Assembly (NCBI GenBank): GCA_036362985.1
Contig: JAYGXS010000002.1
Location: 85,087,432 to 85,151,431, forward strand
Direction of reading: 5' to 3'
Length of the DNA stretch: 64,000 nt
DNA from: Ligula intestinalis
Lineage: Eukaryota > Platyhelminthes > Cestoda > Diphyllobothriidea > Diphyllobothriidae
Part shown: one piece after another, positions 51,420-61,641 of the stretch
How positions within the stretch are numbered: the stretch's first letter is position 1
Layout of the letters: each line of letters starts with the position of its first letter
Translations under genes and position numbers: made by a program
Notes under the pieces: model-generated
Databases searched by the model: none
What the model was told of the DNA's origin: nothing
Seen by the model: only the letters and a program-made list of their open reading frames with translations

Positions 51420-52800
51420 TCCAGCGGTATTGTCAGTGCATTTAAAGTGCAGGGGCATTTAAAGAAAATGGGTGCGAGAATTTTAAAGGTCACAAATATT
51501 CAGGGACCACCACAGTACCCCCAGTCTAGACCAAAGGCGGCGTAAAGAATGTAAAGACGCCGAAGGAAAATGCAAGTCCAAAAACTGAGTGATTAGACGA
51601 TCGGGGCATTGAACGTGATGGCCACTACGAGTAATGGATGCCGGAGGTACAGGGCAAGATCGAGGTGCGGGCGGAATGTTGGAGGTTGATGAGGGAGGAA
51701 TAACCGTCGATGGTGGTGGAATAGGGAACAAACAGGAAGGTTGGATTGGAGGTTCGGGGAGCAGGGGAGGTCGGACCACATCGCTCGTCCAGCGGAACGT
51801 CTGCTACAGCAGTTTTGAGGCGGTCCACACTCACGACCTCCTCTCGAGTTCCGCGAAGGATATGGAAGGTCTTCTCACCTCCGGAGAAAACCCGAAATGG
51901 GCCGTCATAGGGGGGTTCCAGCGGTCTGCGGACTCAATCACATCGTACAAAGACATGAGAGCAAGTCGCTACGTCTTTTTTGGAGATAAGACTCGGAGAC
52001 AGGGCCTGGGTGGAACCGGAGATAGTGTTCGCAGGAATTGCTAGAGGCGATGCAGGAGGTTCGCAGGATCCTCGACCGCACCTTGATGAGACGGTGAAAT
52101 CATCTAACCAGGGAGGCGGACAAGGGCACCGAAGACGAGTTCAGCAGCAGAACAATCAAGGTCCGGCTTGAAGGAGGAACGGATGCCCAGCAGGACCAGA
52201 GGGAGATGATCCGTCCAGCTGGCCGGATCAACTGCGGCACGAAGGGAGGCCTTCAATGGACAATGGAACCGCTCTACCATCCCGTTGGCTGCCGGGTGGT
52301 AGGCGCTAGTGCGGTTGCGAGTACAGCCTAAAAAGGAGAGAAGATTTTGGAAGAGAATGGACTCAAAGTGGGCACCACGATCTGCCGTGAGAACAGAAGG
52401 AGCACCAAAAATTGCAACCCAACGGCTTAGGAAAGCCTTGACTATGGTTGGAGCAGAAACATCAGGAATTGGGATCGCTTCCGGCCACCAAGTATATCGA
52501 TCCACACAAGTGAGGAGATGGAGACAGCCGTTGGACAGAGACAGGGGGCCTACAATGTCGAGATGAAGATGGCTGAACCGTGCATCGGCGCTTGGGAAGG
52601 TGCCGATGGGAGCTTTGTTGTGCCCTTGGACCTTATTCCGTTGACAAACGAGGCAAGCTCGAGTCCAAGTTCTCAGGTCCTTGTGAATCCCAGGCCAGAC
52701 AAAGCGGTGGGATACTAGCTTTTCAGTGGCTTGAACTTCAGGATGCGAAAGGTTGTGCAGGAAAGAGAAGACGTTGTGTCGGAGGGATGTCAGCACAAAT
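51420..52800 (-). mobile_element. Ty3/Gypsy integrase fragment and 3' end
   Basis: Minus strand: an integrase with zinc module and catalytic core (52796-52104), then a frameshifted C-terminal region ending in VSVDRLKTAV and RSG.H.QCPDRLITQ. A purine-rich GGGGGTACTGTGGTGG segment near 51515 looks like the polypurine tract and LTR start. Gag, RT and the rest of the LTR are missing. It belongs to a different Gypsy lineage from the 45-48 kb element. Confidence 0.8.
52104..52796 (-). pseudogene. Gypsy integrase (zinc module and DDE core)
   Basis: H-x-H: HNLSHPEVQATEKLVSHRF; C-x2-C: CLVCQRNK. The core has LDIVGPL (first Asp), TADRGAHFES (second Asp) and GMVERFHCPLK (Glu) with normal spacing, so the D,D-E triad is intact in this 230-codon frame. 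The usual N-G before MVERFH is present. Confidence 0.9.
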
Positions 52801-53031
52801 GGGTGGTGGGAGGCAGTAGAAACGTTAAAAAGAATGGTGTGTTTGTCTTGTATATGTATATTTTAAGGGTAACAGGCAATAAATGCCCTTGAGGACCCTT
52901 TTAATGTAACGCAAACAAGGTTATTCTTACAGTTAATGTGCAGTCGGGGGGAGCGCATATGATATCATAACAGAATTTCGAGTGAATTTTCACGGAAAAG
53001 AATGAAAACGGTCTTAAGCCAGAAAAATTGT

Positions 53032-53445
53032 TCACAGTGCTGACAGTAGGAAATCGTGTTGTAAAAGTTGCCTTTTGTCAAATAAAATCACATCAAGTCT
53101 TCTTTTAAATTCCGCAATTGTGTCAGCGGAAACCGTCTCGCTTGGTAGCAAGTTCCAAGGCCGGACCACGCGTTGACTGAAGAAATATTTTCGGAGGTCT
53201 AATCGGGTGCGTTCATTTGTGACCTTGTAAGGATGGCCACGCAGGTGAGTAGTGGTGGCTAATTGGAAGAAATCCTCCAATTTTAGGGAGGAAATGTGGC
53301 CCCGGATTATCTGGAATGTCCAGAGCAGGCTGCACTGAACGTTCTTGTAAGACAAAGGAAAAAGGTAAAGTTTTATCAATCTCTCCTGATATGGTAAGTC
53401 CCTGAGACCGTCGACCATCTTCGTCACCCTGCGTTGCACTTGTTC
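53032..53445 (-). mobile_element. CR1-like LINE C-terminal fragment
   Basis: An open 135-codon minus-strand frame: QRRVTKMVDGLRDLPYQERL, PLSYKNVQCSLLWTFQII, TTTHLRGHPYKVTNERTR and VVRPWNLLPSETV. This is the typical region after the RT of CR1-group elements. It starts directly at the tail of the next element, so it was probably cut by that insertion. Confidence 0.75.
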
Positions 53446-53447
53446 AA

Positions 53448-55069
53448 GAATAATAATAATAATAATTTGTATATTTAAGGCCCAAGGGGCCCTGTCGTTA
53501 CAAACTTAGTGCTATCGTGAAAATAAAAATAATGATGATAAGCAGTGAACTCTTATAAATAATTGTCATCGGCAGTAAAAAAAACTCCTAGATCGGTGGA
53601 TGAGTTCAGCGGGCCACCGAGTTCAAAAAAAGTTAAGGAGAAAAAACTGCCTTAATAGGTAAAAGGGTTTGATGTGGTTAGTTTGGGACCTGATGTTGAG
53701 GGTTCGGGACGTTTTTGGTCATGGGAAAAAATAATATCTCGTTGAGTTAGGAAGGGGTCATCCGGAAGGCAGGAGAAGGCAGTAGAAGTCAAGGCAACAT
53801 CATCGAGTTGCGACCCACCAGATTCCAGAGCCAATCGCGAAGACCACAGCGAAGGTTGCAAAAACGGAGAAGAATCCGCAGCCCTTGGAAGTGATGCTTG
53901 ACTCTGCAGAGGGAAATGCTTACATATTTAGAAACCATTTTAGTATCCAGGGAAGAGCTTCAAATGCCAGGAGGACCCTTTTCAAAATCTACAACTTGCG
54001 TGTTTGGAAAGGAAACAGACAGTAGCGACTTTATTTCCTCTAAATTTAAATGCTTATATAATTTGCCTTTAAAAATCGACAGTGTAGAAGACAGTCTAAT
54101 ATCGAGAGGAAGGTTGTTCCAAATAAAAGCATATTTGGAGGTAAAAAAGCGAGAACGGTTAGATGTGGAGCAACGGGGTGGTGAAATTATCATGGAAGAG
54201 TTACGAGTGGCGTAAGGTCGGTCTACTGGAAGGAGAGCGTTAATTTGTGGGAGATTAGGACTATTGTTAACGCGAAACAGAAAGCATAGACCAGCTTCGA
54301 GTCTTCTTATCCAACGAAATTTCATGTTTGCTAATTGACATCTATCTGTATAACACATACCAGACCCAGAAACAGAAAATATTTTACGGTGTCCAAACTG
54401 GCATTCCGTATTCAAGATGTGGTTTCACAAAGGTGCCAAATATTTTTCCGAAGAGTTTAGGTAGAAAGATTTTGAACGCTCGTCTGATCCAGTGCAGGGT
54501 AATAGTTGCCTTCTGGACGGACGTTTTACAGTGCTCTGTTTGCATCAAGTTCGCGGTTGTCCATATACCCAGATCTTTGTGTGTCTCAACCTCGTTTAAT
54601 GCGGTACTTTTGATAAAATAACTGAGTTTCGGTGGCACTTTTCGCCCCGGGCTTATGTGTAGAACAAGACACTTGGATACATTAAAGTTAAGGAGCCACG
54701 TGGACGACCAGATAACCAGTTTATCGATGTTCGACTGTAGTCTCTTTGCGTCTTCCGCGCACCTAATTTCAGCCCATATTTTTATGTCATCCGCAAACAT
54801 GACAGCTGCGCAATCAAGCTCATTGAGACAGTCGTTTACGTAAATCAGGAATAAAAGCGGACCCAAAACTGAGCCTTGTGGTACACCACTCTCGACCATT
54901 GTCCATTCTGAGGTTGAGATTCCGACAACGACCCTCTGTTCTCTGAGGTACAAGAAACTACTGATCCATTAATACATTTTTCCTTGGATTCCCACGTCCC
55001 AAATCTTCTGTTGCCAGTAGTAAGTGGAAATTTCTGGAGTTGTAGCCCTGAAACAACTTTAATCAACAT
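53448..55069 (-). mobile_element. CR1-like LINE, 5'-truncated, with 3' hairpin tail
   Basis: Minus strand: RT part from SGVPQGSVLGPLLFLIYVND, FADDIKIW through VKPHLEYGMPVW (54953-54384). A C-terminal block follows (MKFRWIRRLEAGLCFLFRVNN..IWNNLPLDIRLSS; 54415-53960). The 3' UTR ends in a GGGCCCCTTGGGCC hairpin (53480-53493) and an (ATT)n tail at 53448-53466. One frameshift near 54400. Confidence 0.8.
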
Positions 55070-55541
55070 CGTTATGGACTCCCTGGACTAGCAGGAGCTT
55101 TCCTCCACGAACAGTGTAACAATTCTCTGTGACTTAAGTCACTTTAAGTTACTTTATTAAGGGAAGAAGGCTTTCACCCTTGAGCTCTCTATTCTTAACG
55201 AAAATCGAATAATAGGTCCACCGTTACAATAGTGCATAATACAAATATACAAATGTAGGCTTAACATCAGCGATAAGTGTGAGCCAGTTGCAAGGTGCTG
55301 CTACTGACACATTGTTCATTATATCTGCCAGAATTTCTCAGCAAATGAGAATCAAGTTTGTGTTTAAAAATGTCAACAGTATCTGAGAGGACCACATCTT
55401 CCGGGAGTCCGTTTCACGCTCCAATAACCCTCTGAGCGAAGGCGTTTCGTCGAACGTCGAAACGGGCCGGTTTCCTCTGTAGTTTAAAAGGATGACCTCG
55501 CAGATGGTCATTCCGAGCCAATTCGAAGAAATCATCAAATT

Positions 55542-56150
55542 CTAGGGCGCAGTCTTGGCCTCTAACGATATCGTAGGTTTGTTTGAGGTCCCGCGGAGCT
55601 GCCTATAATTAAGAGGGAAAAGATCAAGTTCGGTCAGTCTGTCTTCATAAGGCAGATGACCAAGATTCTTGATCATCTTCGTAGCCCTCGCCTGCACTCG
55701 TTCCAGGTGCAGGTAATCCTTCTTGAACCACGGACGCCAGGTCTGGACAGCATACTCCAAGTGGGACCGAACAAACGCTCCGTAGGTTTTCCTGAAGAGC
55801 TCCTTGTCAATGTTGACGAATCCCCGCCTAATCGCAAACAGCACCTGTGTCGCGCGTTTAGCTGTCTTTACATACTGAGTAGATGGTTTAAGTGAGGAAT
55901 TTATTAGAACACCGATATCCTTTTGTTCGTTCACATTTGAAAGTGGGTGCCCATCGAGGAGGTATTGGAAGGAATCGTTCTCCTCATCAGTCCTTCTAGT
56001 ACGGAGTCTTAAAACCACACATTTACTAATGTTGAAGTTTAAAAGCCAACGAGCAGACCAGCAGCTAAGTTGATTGGGACTCTCTTGAAGCGCTTTCCTA
56101 TCGGCGTCAGACCTGATGGCTCTCCAGAGTTTGACGTCGTCGGCAAACAT
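55542..56150 (-). pseudogene. CR1-like RT, C-terminal half
   Basis: FADDVKLWRAI has both catalytic Asp; RWLLNFNISKCVVLRL, NEQKDIGVLINSSLKPS and VRSHLEYAVQTW follow. It ends in frameshift near 55570, beyond which LARNDHLRGHPFKL is readable in another frame. Confidence 0.88.
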
Positions 56151-56189
56151 GATAGCGCTGCAACCCAGGTCGTTGACACAGTCGTTGAT

Positions 56190-56672
56190 CTAGATAAGGA
56201 AGAGCAGGGGCCCTAAGACAGAGCCTTGGGGGACGCCACTCAGAACAGATGTAGGGTTTGACTTTGAGTCACCGATGCACACAGTTTGCGATTGCCCTGT
56301 GAGAAAATCTGTGATCCATGCCAGCAGGTTTCCTCTTATGCCAATTTCTGACAATTTATGCATTAGACGCTTATGTGGGACGCTGTCGAATGCCTTCTTG
56401 AAGTCCGTATAGATGACGTCAACCTTACCATCTTCATCTAGTGCGCAAGTCCACTGCTCAGTGGAGAGTAGAAGGCTGGAAAGGCAAGAACGGTTCTTTC
56501 TGTAGCCGTGTTGGAGCCCTGAATGTAGGTTGTGATCCTCCAAGAACTCCATTGTCGTCTTCTTAATTATCGTTTCCATCACCTTACAGCAAATGCAAGT
56601 TAGGCTGACGGGCCGGTAATTGTTGACCTTCGTTCGGGCTCCGCCCTTACATATCGGGTAAATATTTGCCAT
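56190..56672 (-). pseudogene. CR1-like RT, N-terminal half
   Basis: NNYRPVSLTCICCKVMETII, HSGLQHGYRKNRSCLSSLL, VIYTDFKKAFDSVPHKRLMH, IRGNLLAWITDFLTGQ and GVPQGSVLGPLLFLI are present. A single TAG replaces the Tyr-type codon before INDC, after which the same frame continues into 56150-55542. Confidence 0.9.
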
Positions 56673-56705
56673 TTTCCATTCAGATGGCAGTTTTCTTAGT
56701 TCAAA

Positions 56706-57475
56706 TTAAGAACGAAAGATATGTGCTAGGGGCTCTGAGAGTTCGCTTGCCAATTCTTTCGAGAACTTGGCTGGTATATTGTCTGGACCGGATGACTCTG
56801 CTTCTTTGAGGCTCTGCAGCTCCCTCTCAACTACAGATGTTGTAAATAGTAGAGAATGAAGTGCTGGACCGGCGTTTGCAACAGCACTGTTGGCATTATC
56901 AAAATGAAGCTCGGTTTCCCTAGTGAATACCGAGGCAAAGAACCGGCTACAGTACTCAGCTTTCTCGTCATTCTCAACGACTTTTCCGCCATCATCATTC
57001 TTAAGTACTGCGACAGGATCCTTGTTTTTTAATCTACTGTTAATATAGCGGAATAGAATTTTGGGCTTTTCTTCGGCATGTTGGAGGATTCTTGATTCAT
57101 AGATTTTCCTGGCCTGGCAAATTGATTTTTTACTGCATTTCTTTGGCGTCGGAATTCCTCGAAGTGTACTGGTGACCCAGTTTTCCTGAATAACTTCCAT
57201 TTCCTATTCTTCTTCTTCAGTTGCCTGTTAAGGTCTCTCGTCAACCAGGCAGGACGACTAGTCGTCTTGTGTACCTTGACCGGACAAAAGCGCTTAAGCA
57301 GATCTAATGCAACCCTCTTGAGTGATCTCCAATCTTCCTCCGGATCCCCCTTGAGTAGGCAGTCCCAATTCACGGTCGATAGTGCATTCTTCATTGAATT
57401 GAAATCTGCCTTCCATGTGTTTGGCTGGTCCTCCGTTTTCCTCAGCCATTGAGTATGGAGTGAGTAATCCCACAT
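56706..57475 (-). pseudogene. CR1-like LINE linker between endonuclease and RT
   Basis: Two overlapping minus-strand frames: RPAWLTRDLNRQLKKKNRKWKLF and EEKPKILFRYINSRLKNKDPVAVLKNDDG, then EYCSRFFASVFT and SSGPDNIPAKFSKELA, which opens the RT. One frameshift around 57040. Confidence 0.85.
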
Positions 57476-57632
57476 TAGCGTCGTATGATCACTCTAACCG
57501 AGCGGAGCACTTGAATGCACATCATCTATGTAGGACGAATCCTTCGTGAAAATGAGATCCAAACAAGTAGCCCGCTGGTTTTCTCAAAATCTGGTTATGC
57601 CCTTAACGTTCTGAACTACAGACAGGTCAAGC

Positions 57633-58578
57633 GTGAGATCCATTAATTTGGAACTAAAGGAAGTTGACGCCGCTTCAAATGTCAGGTTGTTCCATTCAAT
57701 TGCAGATGCGTTGACGGCAATTTTAAATAGAATTTTGGAATTTGTGCCGATCAAAAATGCTAAGCCTTATACTTCGGATCCCACCGTTCCTCCTTTCCTA
57801 TTGTCTAGACTAAAGAAATTGCAAAGACAGTTGAAAGACCAGTCTAATAGATCATTATCTGTGCACCTTAGAATCGCAGAGATTTTAGAATTAGCGCCTA
57901 AGATTCGTCTTGCACGTGACAAACAGAGGGAATCTTGCGCACTCACCGAGTTAAACTCTCCAAAATCTATTGCCCAACTGCTCCGTCGTCGGTCCTCCGC
58001 TAAACGAGGTCACGAATTCCCCCCTTTACTGAATGAAACTAAAAACTTTGTGCAAGATGAGTCTGAGAAGGCTGAACTGTTCAATGCGTTCTTTGCAAAA
58101 CACCTTACGACGGAATCTGAACCGGTCCCGTCGTTTCAGCCATGGTCAGTCAATACTATCAATACCATAGATTTCTCCATAGAAGTAATTCGTAAGCACA
58201 TTATCCGTCTAAAAAACTCGCACTCCTCCGGAACTGACGGCCTTCCAAATGCACTTATCAAGAGAGTATTTAGCTTCCCCCGATTGCTAAGTTATCTATT
58301 CTCAGCTTATCTTCTAAACGGTTTCTTTCCTGACTCATGGAAGACATCTATTATTCTTCCAGCCTTCAAGTCAGGATCTCGTTCGGACGTAAATAACGAC
58401 CGAGGTGTTCATAAAACCCCGGCCCAAGCCACATTTCTGAAAAAGCTCATTTTTAATCAAATTCTCGATTTTTGTGTAGAAAATAAAGCATTAAACGCCT
58501 CACAGCATGGATTTCTACCTGGAAGATCATGCGAAACCTGCCACGTGGCATTTCTTAACCTGGTTACTTCACTTCGTA
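57633..58578 (+). mobile_element. CR1-like LINE fragment, RT N-part (60-64 kb family)
   Basis: A 330-codon open frame equivalent to the region 62500-63310 of the right-hand LINE: SLSVHLRIAEILELAPKIRLAR, SSGTDGLPNALIKRV, FPDSWKTSIILPAFKSGSRSD and NASQHGFLPGRSCETCHVAF. It is cut after LVTSLRNE by the insertion of a minus-strand LINE end. This copy has TTA (Leu) where the right-hand copy has the premature TAA. Confidence 0.9.
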
Positions 58579-58579
58579 A

Positions 58580-59580
58580 TGAACAGCAATATAATATGTT
58601 TATTCTGCCAGGTTATAGACAATTGTAAAGGGTTGGTAATGACCTCTTGGGCGCCTTCCAACACCTCGAAGACCGGAAAAAACCTAAAACAAACTCCCTA
58701 TGTTGCAGCCAGTATTGGTTTTGTTTCAGGTTTTTTGTTTTGTCAATACTGGGCGAGATAGGGAGTTTGTTTCAAGTGAAAAAACCTGCCTTCAAAGTTA
58801 TGATACAAACGGAATGTATGTACAGTTGTAAGCTGAGTTGACTCATCAGCAGGAGAAATGTTTCATATTGTTTAAGGACATTAGTTCCAGACGGAGAGGG
58901 TTGGCACAAGAACACAGTGTTCTCACTCTTCCTTCAATGGTTGTCGGCAAAAGTTGCGCGCTATCGGCTGAAGGGTTAGCAGACTGCGGGCTGCTGCTTC
59001 AGCAGCATTATCTTCAGCATGAAGCCTGGCGGGGTTCAAAGTCCACGAACGCCATCAGAGAGAAAGAGAGACTCCACCGAGTCAGCACCCAAAATTCGTG
59101 AAAGTTGTCCTGCATGTAGAAAACTAGTTATAGCTCTCTTAAACATAGGGTGGCTTTGCTGGGTTTTAATACTTTTGGGCAGCTTATTCCAGATTGATAT
59201 GACGTTTACTGAAAAGAATTGGTGGTACTTAACTGTACGTGCCATAGGAAGAAATAAAAAAACGTCTCGATGGCTGGCGCGTCAAGAGTGCTCAAGCTGC
59301 CTTATTGTACTGAGAGGATTAGAGGTTTGACAATTCAAAAGTTTAAACAGTATAAATAGACGCTTCTGCAATCTACGAAGCCACAGGGGATCCAGCTTTA
59401 TAAGTTCGCACCTTTGTTGGTAGGTTAGGTTGCGGCGTTCTGTAGTGAAAACTCTTCTAGTGAAGAAGTGCTGCACCGATTCTATTTTCTTCCGTTCACT
59501 AGTGCGCAGAAGACTGAAGAGGGGCGAGCAGTATTCAAGACAACATCTCACTTGAATTGCACTGACCTTGGTGCGCAACT
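58580..59580 (-). mobile_element. CR1-like LINE 3' end inserted in the plus LINE
   Basis: Near-duplicate of 35985-36960: C-terminal RT domain (59578-59036: LEYCSPLFSLLRTSERKKIES.., IWNKLPKSIKTQQ) and 3' UTR with the same hairpin. Severe 5' truncation. The recipient LINE does not resume on the right, so the right junction also involved a deletion. Confidence 0.85.
58689..58770 (-). repeat. Conserved stem-loop in LINE 3' UTR, second copy
   Basis: Same sequence and pairing as 36089-36170 (arms 58689-58717 and 58744-58770), with no change in the paired bases that I can see. Confidence 0.8.
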
Positions 59581-60156
59581 CGATTTTTCGCAGCTAAGTG
59601 AATTTTCAAATTTTAATAGGATTTTATCGCATCCTGTCGACTTTATTAGCATAATTGTTGTTCATAATTCAAATTTTTAACCCCTAAGCCACTCCACAAA
59701 CCGGTGGTCATTTTCTTTGTCTATAGGTGGAAATATACAGTTTTCTACTGTTTCAACCGACATAGCCTCCTAGGAATTCTCTAAGATTCAGTTGAATAAC
59801 ACGTAATTAATTGCGTGAATATTAAATCAGATTGTATATTTTGAAAGAATACTCTTTTCCCAACAAGAAATAGTGTTCACTGGTCGAAATATAAATCTAG
59901 ATATTTTTCACCCTACATAGCCTCATAATTTCAACCGACATAGCCTCATCTGAACGTTTATTTTAGACTGCAAATTTTAAAAAGATTTCGCAATTTCCAA
60001 CAAGATTCAGTTTACACTTGTTGCAATATCAATCGAGTGAGTGTTCATCCAGCATAGACTCGTCAATTTTATTCTCTGTATAAGAGAAACTTTCTTGCAT
60101 AGCCTTGATTAAAAATATATCTAACTGCATATCCTTCTGATATTTTAAACTTCAAT
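59581..60156 (+). other. Putative 5' UTR of the right-hand LINE
   Basis: AT-rich, no gene. It carries recurring 'CATAGCCT'-type motifs (about 59762, 59917, 59938, 60097; variants at 60055 and 60127), two of them within 'tttcaaccgacatagcctc'. Confidence 0.5.
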
Positions 60157-61602
60157 ATGAAAATACAGTCAGTTTTTAGACGAAAATCCCCCCTTAACGA
60201 CCCTCTTGGTGTTAAATTTTTCCAAGATCAACCCGTCTTGAATATGAAAAAACTGAATCTTGACGCTTTGGACACTTTTAATAATTTCATATCTCAATAT
60301 GGATGTTTGCTTACGGTTCTCAGTACCATCTTTGATGGAAATGTCTCTTCGCTCACTTCTCAGCAATGTGAGAAATTAGAGCCCTTGATCAATTTGGTGT
60401 CTACTGAGACCTGTGACCGGCAAAAAAGAAGTTATAATTTTCTTTTAAAGAATGTCCCAAAAAGTAAAATTCCGCTAGACGTCGCCTGTCAATTCCTTTA
60501 CTCGTGTGGATTTAACTCTGAGGTCGCAGAAGCTAAAAGATTGTCCTCTCGAAGCAAAAATCCGCCGATTTTGGTAAAACTTTTTTCGGCGATAGAAGTT
60601 GACAACCTCTTCTCTCAGCATGAGCGTTCAGCTCAATACCTGAAAAAACATAAGCTTTTTATATGTAGGGATAAAACCCCCATGGAACGTAGGATTTCGC
60701 CTGCATCTACAAAAACTAGGCCCACTCCTACCCATACTATTCCAAATGTGGTATCTGAGGTCGACGCAAGTTCACGTCCCTCCGGATCAGCGACAACATT
60801 AAGTTCACCCGAAACCTCACTCGCAGTCCTTACTCCTGAGGTAGACGCAAGTTCACGTCCCTCCGGATCAGGGACAACGATAATTTCACCCGAAAACTCA
60901 CCTGCAATCTTTACTCCTGGCTCGAGTGAAATTCCATCGCCTTCCGAGCGAACCTCGCCTGCTAAAGAGGCTAAACCTAATAGACCTAAACGTGCCCCCC
61001 GTAAATCGAAGCCAATTGCAAAAATCAGTAATTTACATAATTATGGGAACAATACTAACATTTCAGCATCTACACCAGATGTCAACCCTCATGTTTTTAA
61101 TTTTCCAATCCCCAAAATGGCCCACAATCCACAATTAATTCACTCTAATAATACTATGAATAGCTTCTCGCAACCTTCAATGCCATTTTCGAATGCCCGT
61201 CCTCTGACAAAGTATGCTGACACTTCAGCACCTATAGCAGATGTAAATACTCGAGTTAGTTATTTTCCAAACCCGCAAAATGACCAAAATCAACACATTA
61301 TCAAAACCACTAATTATGATCATAGTCTTCCATACCCATTTAGGTCATTTTCAAACGTGCGTTTTCCGAAGAATTATGCTAACTCTTATCATAATCATTT
61401 TTTACGACCGCCTCCTACTTTTCTTACTCCACAAAACGGGCACCCTTTCCTGAATTTTCAAGCAAATCTGCCACCATACAATAATCCTAATATATTTGAC
61501 AATTATATTTCAGCTACTTGTAGACCACAGCAATCTTGCTTTTCGCCTTTTGTTTCTACCATGCCAGTTCCCTTTCCGTCACCAAGTTTTCCTTTTTTAT
61601 AA
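60157..61602 (+). CDS. LINE ORF1 protein (RRM-like, RNA-binding)
   Basis: 481 residues, ATG start. Residues about 85-180 match the ORF1 domain of CR1-type elements: KRSYNFLLKNVPKSK, LYSCGFNSEVAEAKRLSSR, PPILVKLFSAIEVDNLF and KHKLFICRDKTPMERR, an RRM-like fold expected to bind element RNA. Residues 201-254 hold two tandem 27-residue units (EVDASSRPSGSATT.. and EVDASSRPSGSGTT..). A basic patch follows (KPNRPKRAPRKSK), then a long Asn/Pro/Phe-rich tail with repeated FPNPQ- and SFSN-type motifs that looks disordered. The last codons contain the T TTT TTA heptamer. Confidence 0.85.
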   Translation: MKIQSVFRRKSPLNDPLGVKFFQDQPVLNMKKLNLDALDTFNNFISQYGCLLTVLSTIFDGNVSSLTSQQCEKLEPLINLVSTETCDRQKRSYNFLLKNVPKSKIPLDVACQFLYSCGFNSEVAEAKRLSSRSKNPPILVKLFSAIEVDNLFSQHERSAQYLKKHKLFICRDKTPMERRISPASTKTRPTPTHTIPNVVSEVDASSRPSGSATTLSSPETSLAVLTPEVDASSRPSGSGTTIISPENSPAIFTPGSSEIPSPSERTSPAKEAKPNRPKRAPRKSKPIAKISNLHNYGNNTNISASTPDVNPHVFNFPIPKMAHNPQLIHSNNTMNSFSQPSMPFSNARPLTKYADTSAPIADVNTRVSYFPNPQNDQNQHIIKTTNYDHSLPYPFRSFSNVRFPKNYANSYHNHFLRPPPTFLTPQNGHPFLNFQANLPPYNNPNIFDNYISATCRPQQSCFSPFVSTMPVPFPSPSFPFL

Positions 61603-61641
61603 ATACGGATGAGCGTAACCTGCATCTCAGGGATACGCTCA
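61593..61641 (+). promoter_or_regulatory. Putative -1 ribosomal frameshift signal (ORF1/ORF2)
   Basis: Heptamer TTTTTTA at 61593-61599 is in the exact reading register (T TTT TTA) and is followed at once by the ORF1 stop TAA. After a 10-nt spacer comes a stem: TGAGCGTA (61610-61617) pairs with TACGCTCA (61634-61641), with an inner CCTG/CAGG stem and a CATCT loop. A -1 shift on the heptamer enters the ORF2 frame directly before its endonuclease. ORF2 has no ATG until 61681. Confidence 0.65.

Larger units (their letters stand above)
55330..57630 (-). mobile_element. CR1-like LINE: endonuclease end, linker, RT, C-terminus
   Basis: Minus strand order: RATCLDLIFTKD.. SDHTTLMWDYSL (endonuclease end, 57620-57450), linker (57475-56706), RT (56672-55990) and C-terminal domain. 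It is damaged by a TAG in the endonuclease, a frameshift at about 57040, a stop near 56700 and one TAG at 56190. The 5' end is cut at 57630 where a plus-strand LINE begins. 55070-55330 between the elements is AT-rich and unassigned. Confidence 0.85.

Noticed and set aside
51634..52044. Gly-rich plus-strand frame of 136 codons
   Set aside because: Antisense of the Gypsy integrase C-terminal region; composition reflects a Pro-rich sense strand.
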